Assembly (NCBI GenBank): GCA_001942415.1
Contig: MKJX01000239.1
Span: forward strand, 51,611-115,610
Direction of reading: 5' to 3'
From: Pseudonocardia sp. CNS-139
GTDB taxonomy: Bacteria > Actinomycetota > Actinomycetes > Mycobacteriales > Pseudonocardiaceae
DNA length: 64,000 nt
The position numbers and the translations under genes are program-made. The notes below the pieces were generated by a model. That model searched no databases and had not been told where the DNA came from. It saw only the letters and a list, made by a program, of their open reading frames with translations. Position 1 is the first letter of the stretch, and each line of letters opens with the position of its first letter. This document shows positions 37,762 through 45,326 of this stretch, piece by piece.

Positions 37762-38661
37762 CTACTCTGCTTCCGGCCAAGCTGGTGAAAGGTAGAGTTC
37801 CTCGGCCCTTATAATCGGCACTGCAACTACGACTTCTTGCCACGCCTTCATGGCAGCCATGAATGCGCTGTCGTCAATATCGCTTGCGGGTTCCAGTGTA
37901 TTCTTTTTCTCGACTGCAATCGCCGAGCTGGCTGTCAGGACGAGAAGGTAGGGCAGCCAGTAGTTCGCAAAGTCGGCACGATACAGCGTGTATCCTCCAG
38001 CGTTGATATCGATCACTGAGTCTAGCTCGGACCCCTTGGTCCAGCCCCGCCTCGCCGCCTCACTTACGGAAAAATGTAAGAACCGCGACGTTGCCGAATA
38101 TAGGTAGTCGTATAGAGCCTCGTGCGCAGTCTTCTTTGCGATCCATGCCGTGCCGGGCGGCCTCTTGCCACTTGGCCAGCCCAAGGACCTTCGAAGCGCT
38201 TCGAACTGCGCGGCGATTGCCTCGGATGGGTGGAATCCGTCGTGAAGCTCGGGCGGGAAGCCAGCGGCAGCCATTCCTTTGGGGCCGCGTAGCCTTGCCT
38301 CTGCGTCAATCGACCTGCTGGTTTCCTCGCCCCCTAGGTAGATCACCAGATTCCGCTGTTGAGTGGGATCGAGATTGGCCAAATAGTCTAGCCAAATCAG
38401 CTCATCGCAGGCAGGTCGGACCTGTGCCGCAGCGTGATGCAGAAGACCACCGTCCATCGCAGCTAGGCCAGCAAGAAGTGCCTCTTGTTGTCGGGCCACG
38501 CAAACTCTCGCCACCAGTCGCTGCGGTGCAATAGCGAACTCAGCTGCCGTCAGCGACGGAAGGCCGCTCTGGCAAAGCTCCACTAGAGCGTCTGCAAACC
38601 TTCGCGTCGCAGCAATCTGTGCAGCAAGGATGTCTTCTGGCGAGTTGGTATTCTGCCCCAC
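37762..38661 (-). CDS. Unknown cargo protein, possibly DUF5677-like
   Basis: Intact 299-aa helical protein. Two features recall DUF5677-type proteins: RPACDELIWLDYLANL in the first half and YDYLYSATSRFLHFSVSEA in the second, a Ser/His helix pattern. A hydrophobic stretch (FANYWLPYLLVLTASSAIAVE) lies near the end. Family membership is a guess from pattern. It is divergent from the NUDIX gene and lies 215 bp upstream of the two-gene unit on the same strand. Low GC marks it as cargo. Confidence 0.5.
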   Translation of the reverse strand: MGQNTNSPEDILAAQIAATRRFADALVELCQSGLPSLTAAEFAIAPQRLVARVCVARQQEALLAGLAAMDGGLLHHAAAQVRPACDELIWLDYLANLDPTQQRNLVIYLGGEETSRSIDAEARLRGPKGMAAAGFPPELHDGFHPSEAIAAQFEALRRSLGWPSGKRPPGTAWIAKKTAHEALYDYLYSATSRFLHFSVSEAARRGWTKGSELDSVIDINAGGYTLYRADFANYWLPYLLVLTASSAIAVEKKNTLEPASDIDDSAFMAAMKAWQEVVVAVPIIRAEELYLSPAWPEAE

Positions 38662-38729
38662 AGTGCGATCTTAGCGAGGCAAGGTGTGCTGCGGACGACG
38701 GCTACCGATCGCTGCCGTACGTTGCCGCC

Positions 38730-39310
38730 GTGACTGAGGAGCGTGGGGCGTGGCGGACGTTCGGTGAGCGGACGATTTACGACAACCGGTGGGTGCGGTT
38801 AGGCCTGGTGGACGTCGAGGCGCCGAACGGGGAGCGGTGGGACTACCACGTTGTGCACCTGGCCCGGATCGCAGTGGCGCTGATCGTGAACGAGGACAGC
38901 GAAGAGGCGCTGATGTTGTGGCGCTACCGGTTCGCCACGGAGCAGTGGGGCTACGAGCTGCTCGGTGGCTTGGTCGACGATGGTGAGGATTCGGCGGCGA
39001 CGGCGGCGCGGGAGGCGGCGGAGGAGTCGGGTTGGGCGCGGTTGGGGAGCCGGAGAAGTTGATCAGCTTCGAGCCGTTGCCGGGCAACGTGACAGCGCCC
39101 ATGGACGTGTACCTGTGGCGGGAGTTCGAGCGCATCGGCGAGCCGACCGACACCGAGGAGACCGGGCGCGTCGAGTGGGTGCCGTTGTCCCGTGTGCTGG
39201 AGTTGGCGCAGCGGGGTGAGCTGCTCGGCGCCGGGACGTTGGTGGCGCTGTTGTACTTCCTCACGTCACGGTCGGCCGGTGGGCAGGGTCAGGCGGGCGA
39301 GCCGGCGTAG
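38730..39310 (+). CDS. NUDIX hydrolase of the integrative element
   Basis: About 193 aa. The Nudix box GGLVDDGEDSAATAAREAAEESGW fits Gx5Ex7REUxEExGU. ADP-ribose-type flanks are present (VDVEAPNGERWDYHVVHL, PGNVTAPMDVYLWREFERIG). A frameshift near 39035 follows the box, between GW and GEPEKL. GTG at 38730. NUDIX genes are regular residents of actinomycete integrative elements (pSAM2 carries one), where their role in transfer or replication control is not settled. Confidence 0.85.
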
Positions 39311-40393
39311 CTGTCGGTCGGAGTGGATCTGCTGGGCGAGGCGGCGGGCGTCGCGGGCGTGGGTGAGGGCGGCGTCTCGGTCGCCGGCCGCTGCGTGGGC
39401 GTAGGCGAGGTCCACCAGTAGGCCGGTGTGGGCGCGGACCCAGACGGGCGGGAGGCGGGTGAGTGCGCTGGCGAGTTGATCGATCGCTTCCCGTTCGCCG
39501 AGGAGGGCGAGTGCGTTGCCGCGCCACCGGTCGAGGTGGGCGCCGCCGAGGAAGACGAACGGCAGTGCGGGGTCGACGGGTTCGGCCGGTAGGACGGCGT
39601 GTGCTGTGTCGAAGGCTCGCAGAGCGCTGTCACGGTCACCTGCGGCGGCGAGGGCTTCGCCGTGCATGGCGGCGAGCCACGCCCGGAGGAGTGCGGGGCC
39701 GTGCTCGGCGAGGCTGCGCGCGTGCGCGGCCTGCTCGGCTGCGTGGGCGGGTTCGTCGATCGCGGTGAGGACGACGGTCTGCTCGGCGGTGGCGTGCGCG
39801 AGCAGGAGCGGCGATTCGGCCTCGCGGGCGGCGTGCTTGGCGCGTTCGTAGTGCTGCCACGCCTGGGTGTGGTCGTCCCGGTCGAGGGCCTGCCAGCCGG
39901 CGAGCGTGGACGCCTCGGTGAGCGCTGCGGCGAGTGCCGCCCGGTGTCCCGCGGCCGGGCCGTGCGTGAGGAGGCTCTGCACCGTCGGCACGTGGCGGCG
40001 GAGCTGGTCCAGTTGGGTGAGGCCGCCGAACTGGCGGTCGATGCGGCGGGTCTGCTCGATCTGCGAGCGGAAGGCCGCGACGGTGGCGGCGTCGACCGTG
40101 CGCGCGATCGCTAGGCGGGCGCGTAGCTCGTCGGCCGGGCCGGGCGTGTGGTCGTCGGGGAAGCCGAGTTCGGCGTTCGTGCGGCCGTAGACCTCGCGGA
40201 ACAGGCGTCGGTACTCGGGCAAGCCGACGGCTTCGTGCCCGTTCTCCCACCGGGACAGCTTCGTCTTCAGGCTCGTCTCGGTCATGATCGAGACCCGGTT
40301 TGCGTGAGCCTGCTTGACGAGTAGCCGGATGGTGGTTGCTGCGGAGTAGCCGAGCTGATGACGGACCGCTTGGAGCTTCGTTCGATGCTCCAC
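39266..40393 (-). CDS. HTH regulator with TPR-like C-terminal domain (copy 1)
   Basis: About 375 aa, intact. The N-terminal XRE-like HTH (TETSLKTKLSRWENGHEAVGLPEYRRLFREVYG) is followed by helical repeats (LAGWQALDRDDHTQAWQHYERAKHAAREAE, LLRAWLAAMHGEALAAAGDRDSALRAF, HLDRWRGNALALLGE). Typical of regulators in actinomycete elements and of Scr1-like proteins. GTG at 40393 (TTG at 40411 is possible). A 12-bp inverted repeat lies upstream at 40435-40462. It is a paralogue of the 45327 gene. Confidence 0.8.
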   Translation of the reverse strand: MEHRTKLQAVRHQLGYSAATTIRLLVKQAHANRVSIMTETSLKTKLSRWENGHEAVGLPEYRRLFREVYGRTNAELGFPDDHTPGPADELRARLAIARTVDAATVAAFRSQIEQTRRIDRQFGGLTQLDQLRRHVPTVQSLLTHGPAAGHRAALAAALTEASTLAGWQALDRDDHTQAWQHYERAKHAAREAESPLLLAHATAEQTVVLTAIDEPAHAAEQAAHARSLAEHGPALLRAWLAAMHGEALAAAGDRDSALRAFDTAHAVLPAEPVDPALPFVFLGGAHLDRWRGNALALLGEREAIDQLASALTRLPPVWVRAHTGLLVDLAYAHAAAGDRDAALTHARDARRLAQQIHSDRQLRRLARLTLPTGRP

Positions 40394-40434
40394 GTTTCCA
40401 CCACCCGTCAACCGCGTTGACCTGCAGGGTTAAT

Positions 40435-40462
40435 AGGGGTTATCGGTTCTCCGATAACCCCT
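40435..40462. promoter_or_regulatory. Inverted repeat upstream of TPR regulator copy 1
   Basis: AGGGGTTATCGG (40435-40446) and CCGATAACCCCT (40451-40462) are perfect 12-bp arms with a 4-nt loop, 42 bp upstream of the GTG at 40393. It could be the operator of this regulator, or a terminator of the 40517 gene. Confidence 0.55.
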
Positions 40463-40516
40463 GCCATCTGTGGGGAGCAGGTTTCGTCGCGTTCTCTGGT
40501 CGACGTGAGCTACACG

Positions 40517-40894
40517 TCAGCCGTCCTTCTCGGGGATTGTCGAGTCGAGTCGGGATTGCACCTCGATCAGTCGCTCTTCGATGGACTGAAGATGCGACTC
40601 GATCGCCGCCAGCCGGCCGGCGATGGCGTCAGCGGGCATCGGGACCGGCGCTCCGGGGTCGGGCGGTTGCTGCCCGGTGAGCACGGCGTTCAGGTGGCGG
40701 GGGTGCCAACCCAGCGCCACGGACAGGGCTTCGAGCGTGCGTGCGCTGCGGCGCCGCTGCGCGGTGTTGCGCTGCAACTCGCGCACGATCGCCTGCGAGA
40801 CGTGCGCGCGTTCGGCAAGGTCGCGCTGACGCATGCCGAGTTCGGTCAACCGCCGGTCCATCGCCTTCGCAACGGCCGCCCAGTCGTCCGGCAC
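40517..40894 (-). CDS. XRE-family HTH regulator
   Basis: Intact 125-aa protein. HTH: LTELGMRQRDLAERAHVSQAIVRELQRNTAQRRRSARTLEALSVALGW. The C-terminal tail is a predicted coiled coil (IAGRLAAIESHLQSIEERLIEVQSRLD) for oligomerisation. It is divergent from the excisionase-transfer operon with an 18-bp palindrome between them, so it is the best candidate repressor of transfer. Confidence 0.85.
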   Translation of the reverse strand: MPDDWAAVAKAMDRRLTELGMRQRDLAERAHVSQAIVRELQRNTAQRRRSARTLEALSVALGWHPRHLNAVLTGQQPPDPGAPVPMPADAIAGRLAAIESHLQSIEERLIEVQSRLDSTIPEKDG

Positions 40895-41009
40895 CGATTC
40901 CCTGCCCTTCTTCGTGCTCCGCCGTGATCGCCGAGATTAGCCGCACGGCCTGATTGCCCGGGGCCGATTCGCCGCACTCGTGCGCGTTTCGGGCCGCACT
41001 GCGCCTATA

Positions 41010-41027
41010 TGAGCTGATATCAGCTCA
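41010..41027. promoter_or_regulatory. 18-bp perfect palindrome in the transfer-operon promoter
   Basis: TGAGCTGATATCAGCTCA is fully palindromic and adjoins a TATAT element, 41 bp upstream of the excisionase start. It lies between the divergent XRE gene and the transfer operon and is the likely operator controlling excision and transfer. Confidence 0.65.
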
Positions 41028-41067
41028 GAAATCGCTGAAATCTATTCATTCCGGTGAGGCAGAAGCC

Positions 41068-41355
41068 ATGAACACACCTGATCAGGACATGCAGGCCGCG
41101 CGACGGCCGGTCTTCTACACGGTTGCTGAAGCGGCGCGGTTGCTGCGGGTGAACCGGGCGACCCTCTACCGCGCGATCCGGGAAGACGCGTTCCCCGCGG
41201 TGCGGGTGCGGTCGCGGTACGTCGTCCCGGCTGTCGCCGTCGACCAGCTCGCGGCGCAGGCGGCGGAGCGGGGTGGCTGCGTCGACGTGGCCGCGATCGC
41301 GGCTGAGCGGCGGACGGCCCGCGAGGTGGCTCGCGTGACGGGCGGCCACCGATGA
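41068..41355 (+). CDS. xis: Excisionase (helix-turn-helix, MerR-like)
   Basis: Intact 95-aa DNA-binding protein: VFYTVAEAARLLRVNRATLYRAIREDAFPAVRVRSRYVVPAVAVDQL, the helix_turn_helix_17/AlpA-type fold of excisionases. It should bend DNA at the element ends and turn the integrase toward excision. Its stop overlaps the WhiB-like gene start by 4 nt (ATGA), placing excision under the same promoter as transfer. Confidence 0.82.
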   Translation: MNTPDQDMQAARRPVFYTVAEAARLLRVNRATLYRAIREDAFPAVRVRSRYVVPAVAVDQLAAQAAERGGCVDVAAIAAERRTAREVARVTGGHR

Positions 41356-41722
41356 GCGCGGGTTGGAGCGAGCGGGAGGCGCGGCGGGAGCGGGAGGCGG
41401 CCGAACTGGACGCGCTCGCCGGCGTCCCGGATGACGTGCTGGCCGGTCTGGTGGCGCGGTACGGACGCTGCCTGTGGGAGATCACCCACGGCGACCCGCC
41501 CGTCTGGGTGGGCGACGGCGACCCGGACCGGGAGTTGGCCGCCCGGCTCTGCGCGGGCTGCCCGGTGCGGCGGGAGTGCCTGGAGTTCGAGCTGCGCACC
41601 GCCGGCGCGGGTCGGTGGGGGTGTGGGGCGGTCTGTCCGAGGACGACCGGCGGGCGCTGCATCGGGTCTGGCGGGCCCGCCGGGAGGCGCGCGGCGAGGC
41701 GGACGGGGGTGCGGGGCGATGA
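41352..41722 (+). CDS. WhiB-like iron-sulfur regulator in the transfer operon
   Basis: About 124 aa. The four cysteines are in YGRCLWE and CAGCPVRREC (C-x2-C-x5-C), and the Wbl turn appears as SVGVWGGLSEDDRRALHRVWRARR once a frameshift near 41615 is repaired. Wbl proteins bind a [4Fe-4S] cluster and sense NO or oxygen, often together with SigA. It is coupled by ATGA to both neighbours. A Wbl gene between xis and traB suggests redox or stress control of transfer. Confidence 0.82.
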
Positions 41723-42060
41723 GCGAGCCGGTGAACCTCGGCGCGGTTCTGCTCGGGGTCGTGGTGTTGGCGGGTGTGCTCGGGATGAGCGTCCGGACGT
41801 GGTGGGTCCGGCGCAGTCACGGGCCGGTGGAGCTCGCGCGGGTCGGCTCTACCGCGGTGTCCGGCGGCCGGGTGCTCGGGACGGCCGCCGTGATCGTGGC
41901 GGTGCAGTGGTCGGTGCTCACCTACGCGCCGACCAACACGGCCCTGGTGCTCGCGGTGCTGGGCATCCCGGCGCTGTTCACCGCCTACACGGTGACGAAG
42001 GCGTTCTCGGTGACGGAGGTCCGCTCTGTCTCGACGCGGCGGGGAGGCGGGCGCAGGTGA
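41719..42060 (+). CDS. Small membrane protein of the transfer operon
   Basis: Intact 113-aa protein with three likely membrane helices (LGAVLLGVVVLAGVLGM, VLGTAAVIVAVQWSVL, ALVLAVLGIPALFTAYT). The position just before traB matches the small Spd/Tra membrane proteins of actinomycete elements involved in intramycelial spread. It is coupled on both sides (ATGA, GTGA). Function inferred from context only. Confidence 0.65.
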   Translation: MSEPVNLGAVLLGVVVLAGVLGMSVRTWWVRRSHGPVELARVGSTAVSGGRVLGTAAVIVAVQWSVLTYAPTNTALVLAVLGIPALFTAYTVTKAFSVTEVRSVSTRRGGGRR

Positions 42061-44172
42061 ACGCGGCGGAGGAGCCGACGCCCGATGTGCAGGGCAGGGC
42101 GCCGTCGGTGCGGACGGCCGAGCTGGTGGGGGCGGACTCCGCCAGCTCGGCCCGGCACGGCGGTCGAGCGTTGGCAGCGGGTCACGATGCGGCCGCCGAG
42201 CGAGTACCGGCGGGCGCTGCTATGGCAGGCAGTGAAGGACCGCGCCGTGTGGGTGGTGCTCGCGCATGGCGGCTGCTCCGCGCGGTCGTTCGCGGGCTGG
42301 CGCACGCGTGGCGGGGGTGGCGGCGGTGGGTGCGGGTGCAGGACTACCGCGAGGCCGCCGCGCACGCCGAGAAGCTCGCGGACCGGTTCATGGAGATCCG
42401 GTCGTTGTCGCTGGTGCGGTGGCGGGTCACGCTCGGCGTGTTCGGCGCCGCCAGCACCGGGCTGGGCGTCACAACGCGCCGTCTACGGCCCACAGGTCTG
42501 GTGGGTCCTGCTCGGCGCGTCGGCCGGCGTGCTCGCGTGGGCCGGGAGGCGCAAGGACGGCGCGCCGGGCCGCAAGGCGGTGCTGGCCGGTCCGCGGTCG
42601 CTGACCTGGACGATGGACCCGCAGGTGCTGGTGGATGCGTTCCGGGACGCGCGGCTGATCGGGAAGGACGAGACGCTGCGGCTGGTCGAGCGGGCGCACC
42701 GCCAGGGCAAGGGCTGGTCGGTTGTCGTGGATCTGCCGGCGACCCGCAAGGCCACGGACGTGATCAAGAACCGGGACGCGCTCGCCTCCGCTCTGGCGGT
42801 CGACGAGGTGCAGTTGATCGTGGAACGGGTCCGCGGGCGAGGCGGGCACGCCGGCCGGGTGGCGCTGTGGGTGGCCGATGAGGACCCCTACGCCACACCG
42901 CCGGTGGCGACGCCGCTTGCCCAGGTTGACCGGTGGGATGCGTGGGTGCCGGTGCCGTTCGGCCGCGACGCCCGGGAGCGGCGGGTGGATCTGCCGTTGG
43001 TGTGGACGTCGCTGTTGGTCGGAGCGATCCCGCGGCAGGGCAAGACGTTCGCCACCCGCCTCCCGGCGGCAGGGCTGATCCTGGACCCGCACACCCGGCT
43101 GTACGTGTTCGACGGCAAGGGCGGCAAGGACTGGAAGGCCGCCGAACAGGTCGCCTACCGGTTCGTGTGCGGCGACGAGATCGCCCACGCCGAGGCGGTC
43201 CGGGACGGGCTGGTGGAGCTGGTCGCCGAGACTCAGGCCCGCTACGCACGCATGGCCGTCCTGGACGACGTCATCTGCCCGGAGTCGAAGATCACCCCGC
43301 AGATCTCCCGCGACCGAGGGCTGAACATGCCGATCACCGCCGTGATCATCGACGAAGTGCAAGTGTTCCTGGAGAACCCGGCACGCCAGGACGTCGGCGA
43401 GCGCAAAACCACGCTCGGCGGGTACATCGCGGAGCTGCTCACCTATCTGGCGAAGAAGGGGCCGGCGGCCGGGATCGTCGTGATCCTGGCGACCCAGCGG
43501 CCGGACTCGAAAACCATCCCGTCACAGTTGCGTGCGGTGCTCGGGTCACGGTTCGCGTTGCGGGTGATGGACTGGCGGGACTCGAACATCATCCTCGGCG
43601 AGCAGATGAACACCCGCGGATACGACTCCTCGAAGTTGCTGCCTTCCCACAAGGGAGTGGGCATTCTCCGGCCGGACGGGGAAACCGACACCGGGGCGGA
43701 CGTCGTCGCGATGACGGTCCGGTGCGACTACATGCCCAACCCGGATTGGCGCATCATCTGCGAACGGGGCCGGACGCTGCGCGAGGCCGCCGGTACTCTC
43801 GGCGGTCACGCGGCCGGCGAGACACGCACAGCCGCGATCGACTCCGCGTCGGTGATCCGAGCGCTCGGGGACGGGCCGGCGCCCGCCGATGAGAGCAGCG
43901 ACGACGGCCGCGAGCCGGGGCTACCTGAGCCGCTGGCGTCCGTGGTCGTTCACCTCGGGAACGAGTTGCGCCGTCGGTCGTTCGTGCCCACGGCTGAGCT
44001 GGTGGCCGCGCTCGACGTCGAGCCCACGTCGTTCGGGCGCGGCATGGCCGAGTGGGGTTGTCCACCTCGTCCCGGCCGAACAGTGGGCCCGGACGGTGCT
44101 GTCCGGCAGGTCCGGGGGTACTACACCGCCGACATCCGGGCTGCTGTCGAGCGGCATGGCGGCGGTCCCTGA
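42057..44172 (+). CDS. TraB-like FtsK/SpoIIIE DNA translocase
   Basis: About 705-aa ATPase that would pump double-stranded element DNA between cells. The N-terminal part has the conserved WVRVQDYREAAAHAEKLADRFMEIRSL and membrane-proximal helices (YGPQVWWVLLGASAGVLAW). The motor has Walker A GAIPRQGKTFATRL, Walker B AVIIDEVQVF and VVILATQRPDSKTIPSQLR. The C-terminal winged-helix region (FVPTAELVAALDVEPTSFGRGMAEWG) resembles the TraB domain that recognises clt repeats. Several frameshifts near 42150-42470. GTG at 42057 overlaps the previous stop. Confidence 0.88.
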
Positions 44173-44291
44173 CCCGTCACAAACGCCGAGGACCCGTCAC
44201 AGCTCCTGTGACGGGTCCTCCGCCTTCTGACCAGGGAAGACGAGATGTGACGGGTCTGTGGCGACGTTTGCTACCCCGTCACACCCGTCAC
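44171..44291. repeat. GACCCGTCAC repeat array after traB, candidate clt/TRS
   Basis: Copies of GACCCGTCACA at 44171 and 44191, inverted at 44207-44217 and 44246-44256, and near-copies at 44274-44282 and 44283-44291. The pair at 44190-44218 forms a perfect 13-bp stem. The first copy overlaps the traB stop. Streptomyces TraB proteins bind short repeats (GACCCGGA in pSVH1) in a clt locus by their transfer genes. The shared GACCCG core and position suggest the same function here. It may also terminate traB. Confidence 0.65.
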
Positions 44292-44301
44292 TGCCGCGGT
44301 G

Positions 44302-44475
44302 TCAGCGCCTCCTCCTCACTGCGAGGTCGACGACGACAATCGCGATCACCGCCAGGGCCACGACGACCAGCAGCGGCCCTGCGATGGCCCGGCCGATACC
44401 GGTGATCAACGCGAAGATCGCGAAGACGGCCGTGGCCACTGCTACCCACCGTGCCGCAAGGATCAAGGTCCGCAC
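44302..44475 (-). CDS. Small membrane protein (57 aa)
   Basis: Frame of 57 codons: GTG start at 44475, two hydrophobic segments (WVAVATAVFAIFALITGIG and AGPLLVVVALAVIAIVVVDLA) joined by a short loop, and an Arg-rich end (VRRRR). It ends 11 bp from the repeat array. Strong hydrophobicity and third-base GC support it, though no clear ribosome site is seen. Confidence 0.5.
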   Translation of the reverse strand: MRTLILAARWVAVATAVFAIFALITGIGRAIAGPLLVVVALAVIAIVVVDLAVRRRR

Positions 44476-44496
44476 GGGTTCGAAGGGTAGGCCCGC

Positions 44497-44769
44497 TCAG
44501 AGGGACCTGTCCCGGACCGCAGCTGCCGGGTCCGTTCCCGCCGCGTCCCGTCGCCCCTTGTGCTGTAGAGCCAGCGTCGCGTACCCGCGGACGCGGCACG
44601 GCGACAGGTGACGAGTACCGGCCGTCGAGCACACCTTGCACAGGCCCCGGCCGTCGTCGACGTGCTCTGTCAGAAGGCGGAGCAGCATTCCCGGCTCGCC
44701 CAGGATGAACGTGACTACCGCGTCCGTGTTCAGTCCGGCGCCCGGTTCCGCTGAATGTGCTGAGTTCAT
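44497..44769 (-). CDS. Small Cys-containing element protein
   Basis: 90-aa protein with ATG at 44769 and GGAG at a suitable distance. Acidic helical N-terminus (FILGEPGMLLRLLTEHVDDGRG) then a CxxC-x(n)-C pattern (LCKVCSTAGTRHLSPCRVRGYA), a possible metal site. Similar small proteins are common in actinobacterial accessory DNA; no function known. Confidence 0.55.
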   Translation of the reverse strand: MNSAHSAEPGAGLNTDAVVTFILGEPGMLLRLLTEHVDDGRGLCKVCSTAGTRHLSPCRVRGYATLALQHKGRRDAAGTDPAAAVRDRSL

Positions 44770-44810
44770 GGTGGATGCTCCGTCAACGCATAGGTCCGCG
44801 GTGCGGAGGA

Positions 44811-45003
44811 GGGGGAGCCGCGCACCGGCCGGAGTTTGAAGGGTCAACCAGCGATTCCGCCTCAACGGATACCGCGTCGAGCCTGCCAGAAACGTCGGAA
44901 CCCTCGAATCGAATCCGGCGGAGTAGCACAGTGGCGGCCGTACTGGATGGGAACCGGCCAGCGCGAAGGGGGAGCCACCTCGCGCTGGCCGGAGTTCGAA
45001 GGG
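44811..45003. repeat. Diverged direct repeat pair inside the element
   Basis: GGGGGAGCC...GGCCGGAGTTTGAAGGG (44811-44843) recurs as GGGGGAGCC...GGCCGGAGTTCGAAGGG (44968-45003). It overlaps the 3' end of the zinc-ribbon frame and may mark a local duplication or regulatory repeat. Confidence 0.5.
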
Positions 45004-45119
45004 CCGCACAGGTTCTGCCCGCGTTCCGGGCACTCCCTCGTGCCCGTGCACACGTGAATCCAGTTGCCCAGCGAAACAAGCCACATGATCGGCTGGTCGC
45101 AATATCCGCAGTGCGGCAC
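44862..45119 (-). CDS. Small zinc-ribbon-like protein
   Basis: 85-aa frame with GTG at 45119 and a good GGGAGG ribosome site. The N-terminal half has four spaced cysteines (HCGYCDQP, IHVCTGTRECPERGQNLC), likely a metal-binding ribbon. The C-terminal half overlaps the repeat and looks less like real protein, so the true end may differ because of a frameshift. Confidence 0.45.
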   Translation of the reverse strand: MPHCGYCDQPIMWLVSLGNWIHVCTGTRECPERGQNLCGPSNSGQREVAPPSRWPVPIQYGRHCATPPDSIRGFRRFWQARRGIR

Positions 45120-45326
45120 GCGCCCTCCCGCTCATGTCGGCCCAGGTTCCGCCGTCCGGTCGCGGCACGAGGGCGAACGCCGTCGTTCGCCATCGCTCGC
45201 GCGCTCTGACAGACTGAAATCAGCTTCTCGTCAGCGCTCGGGAAGCGGAACGACGCGGGCACGACGGACCGGGGACGTTCATCTGCCCTCCGGACGTCAC
45301 GACGACGGGGGAGGCGGACCACCGCC

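Noticed and set aside
42085..42280. Separate small gene (MRPPSEYRRALLWQAVKDRAVWVVLAHGG) before traB
   Set aside because: More likely part of the TraB N-terminus, split by frameshifts, because the traB GTG overlaps the previous stop and the next frame continues into the conserved VQDYREAA segment.
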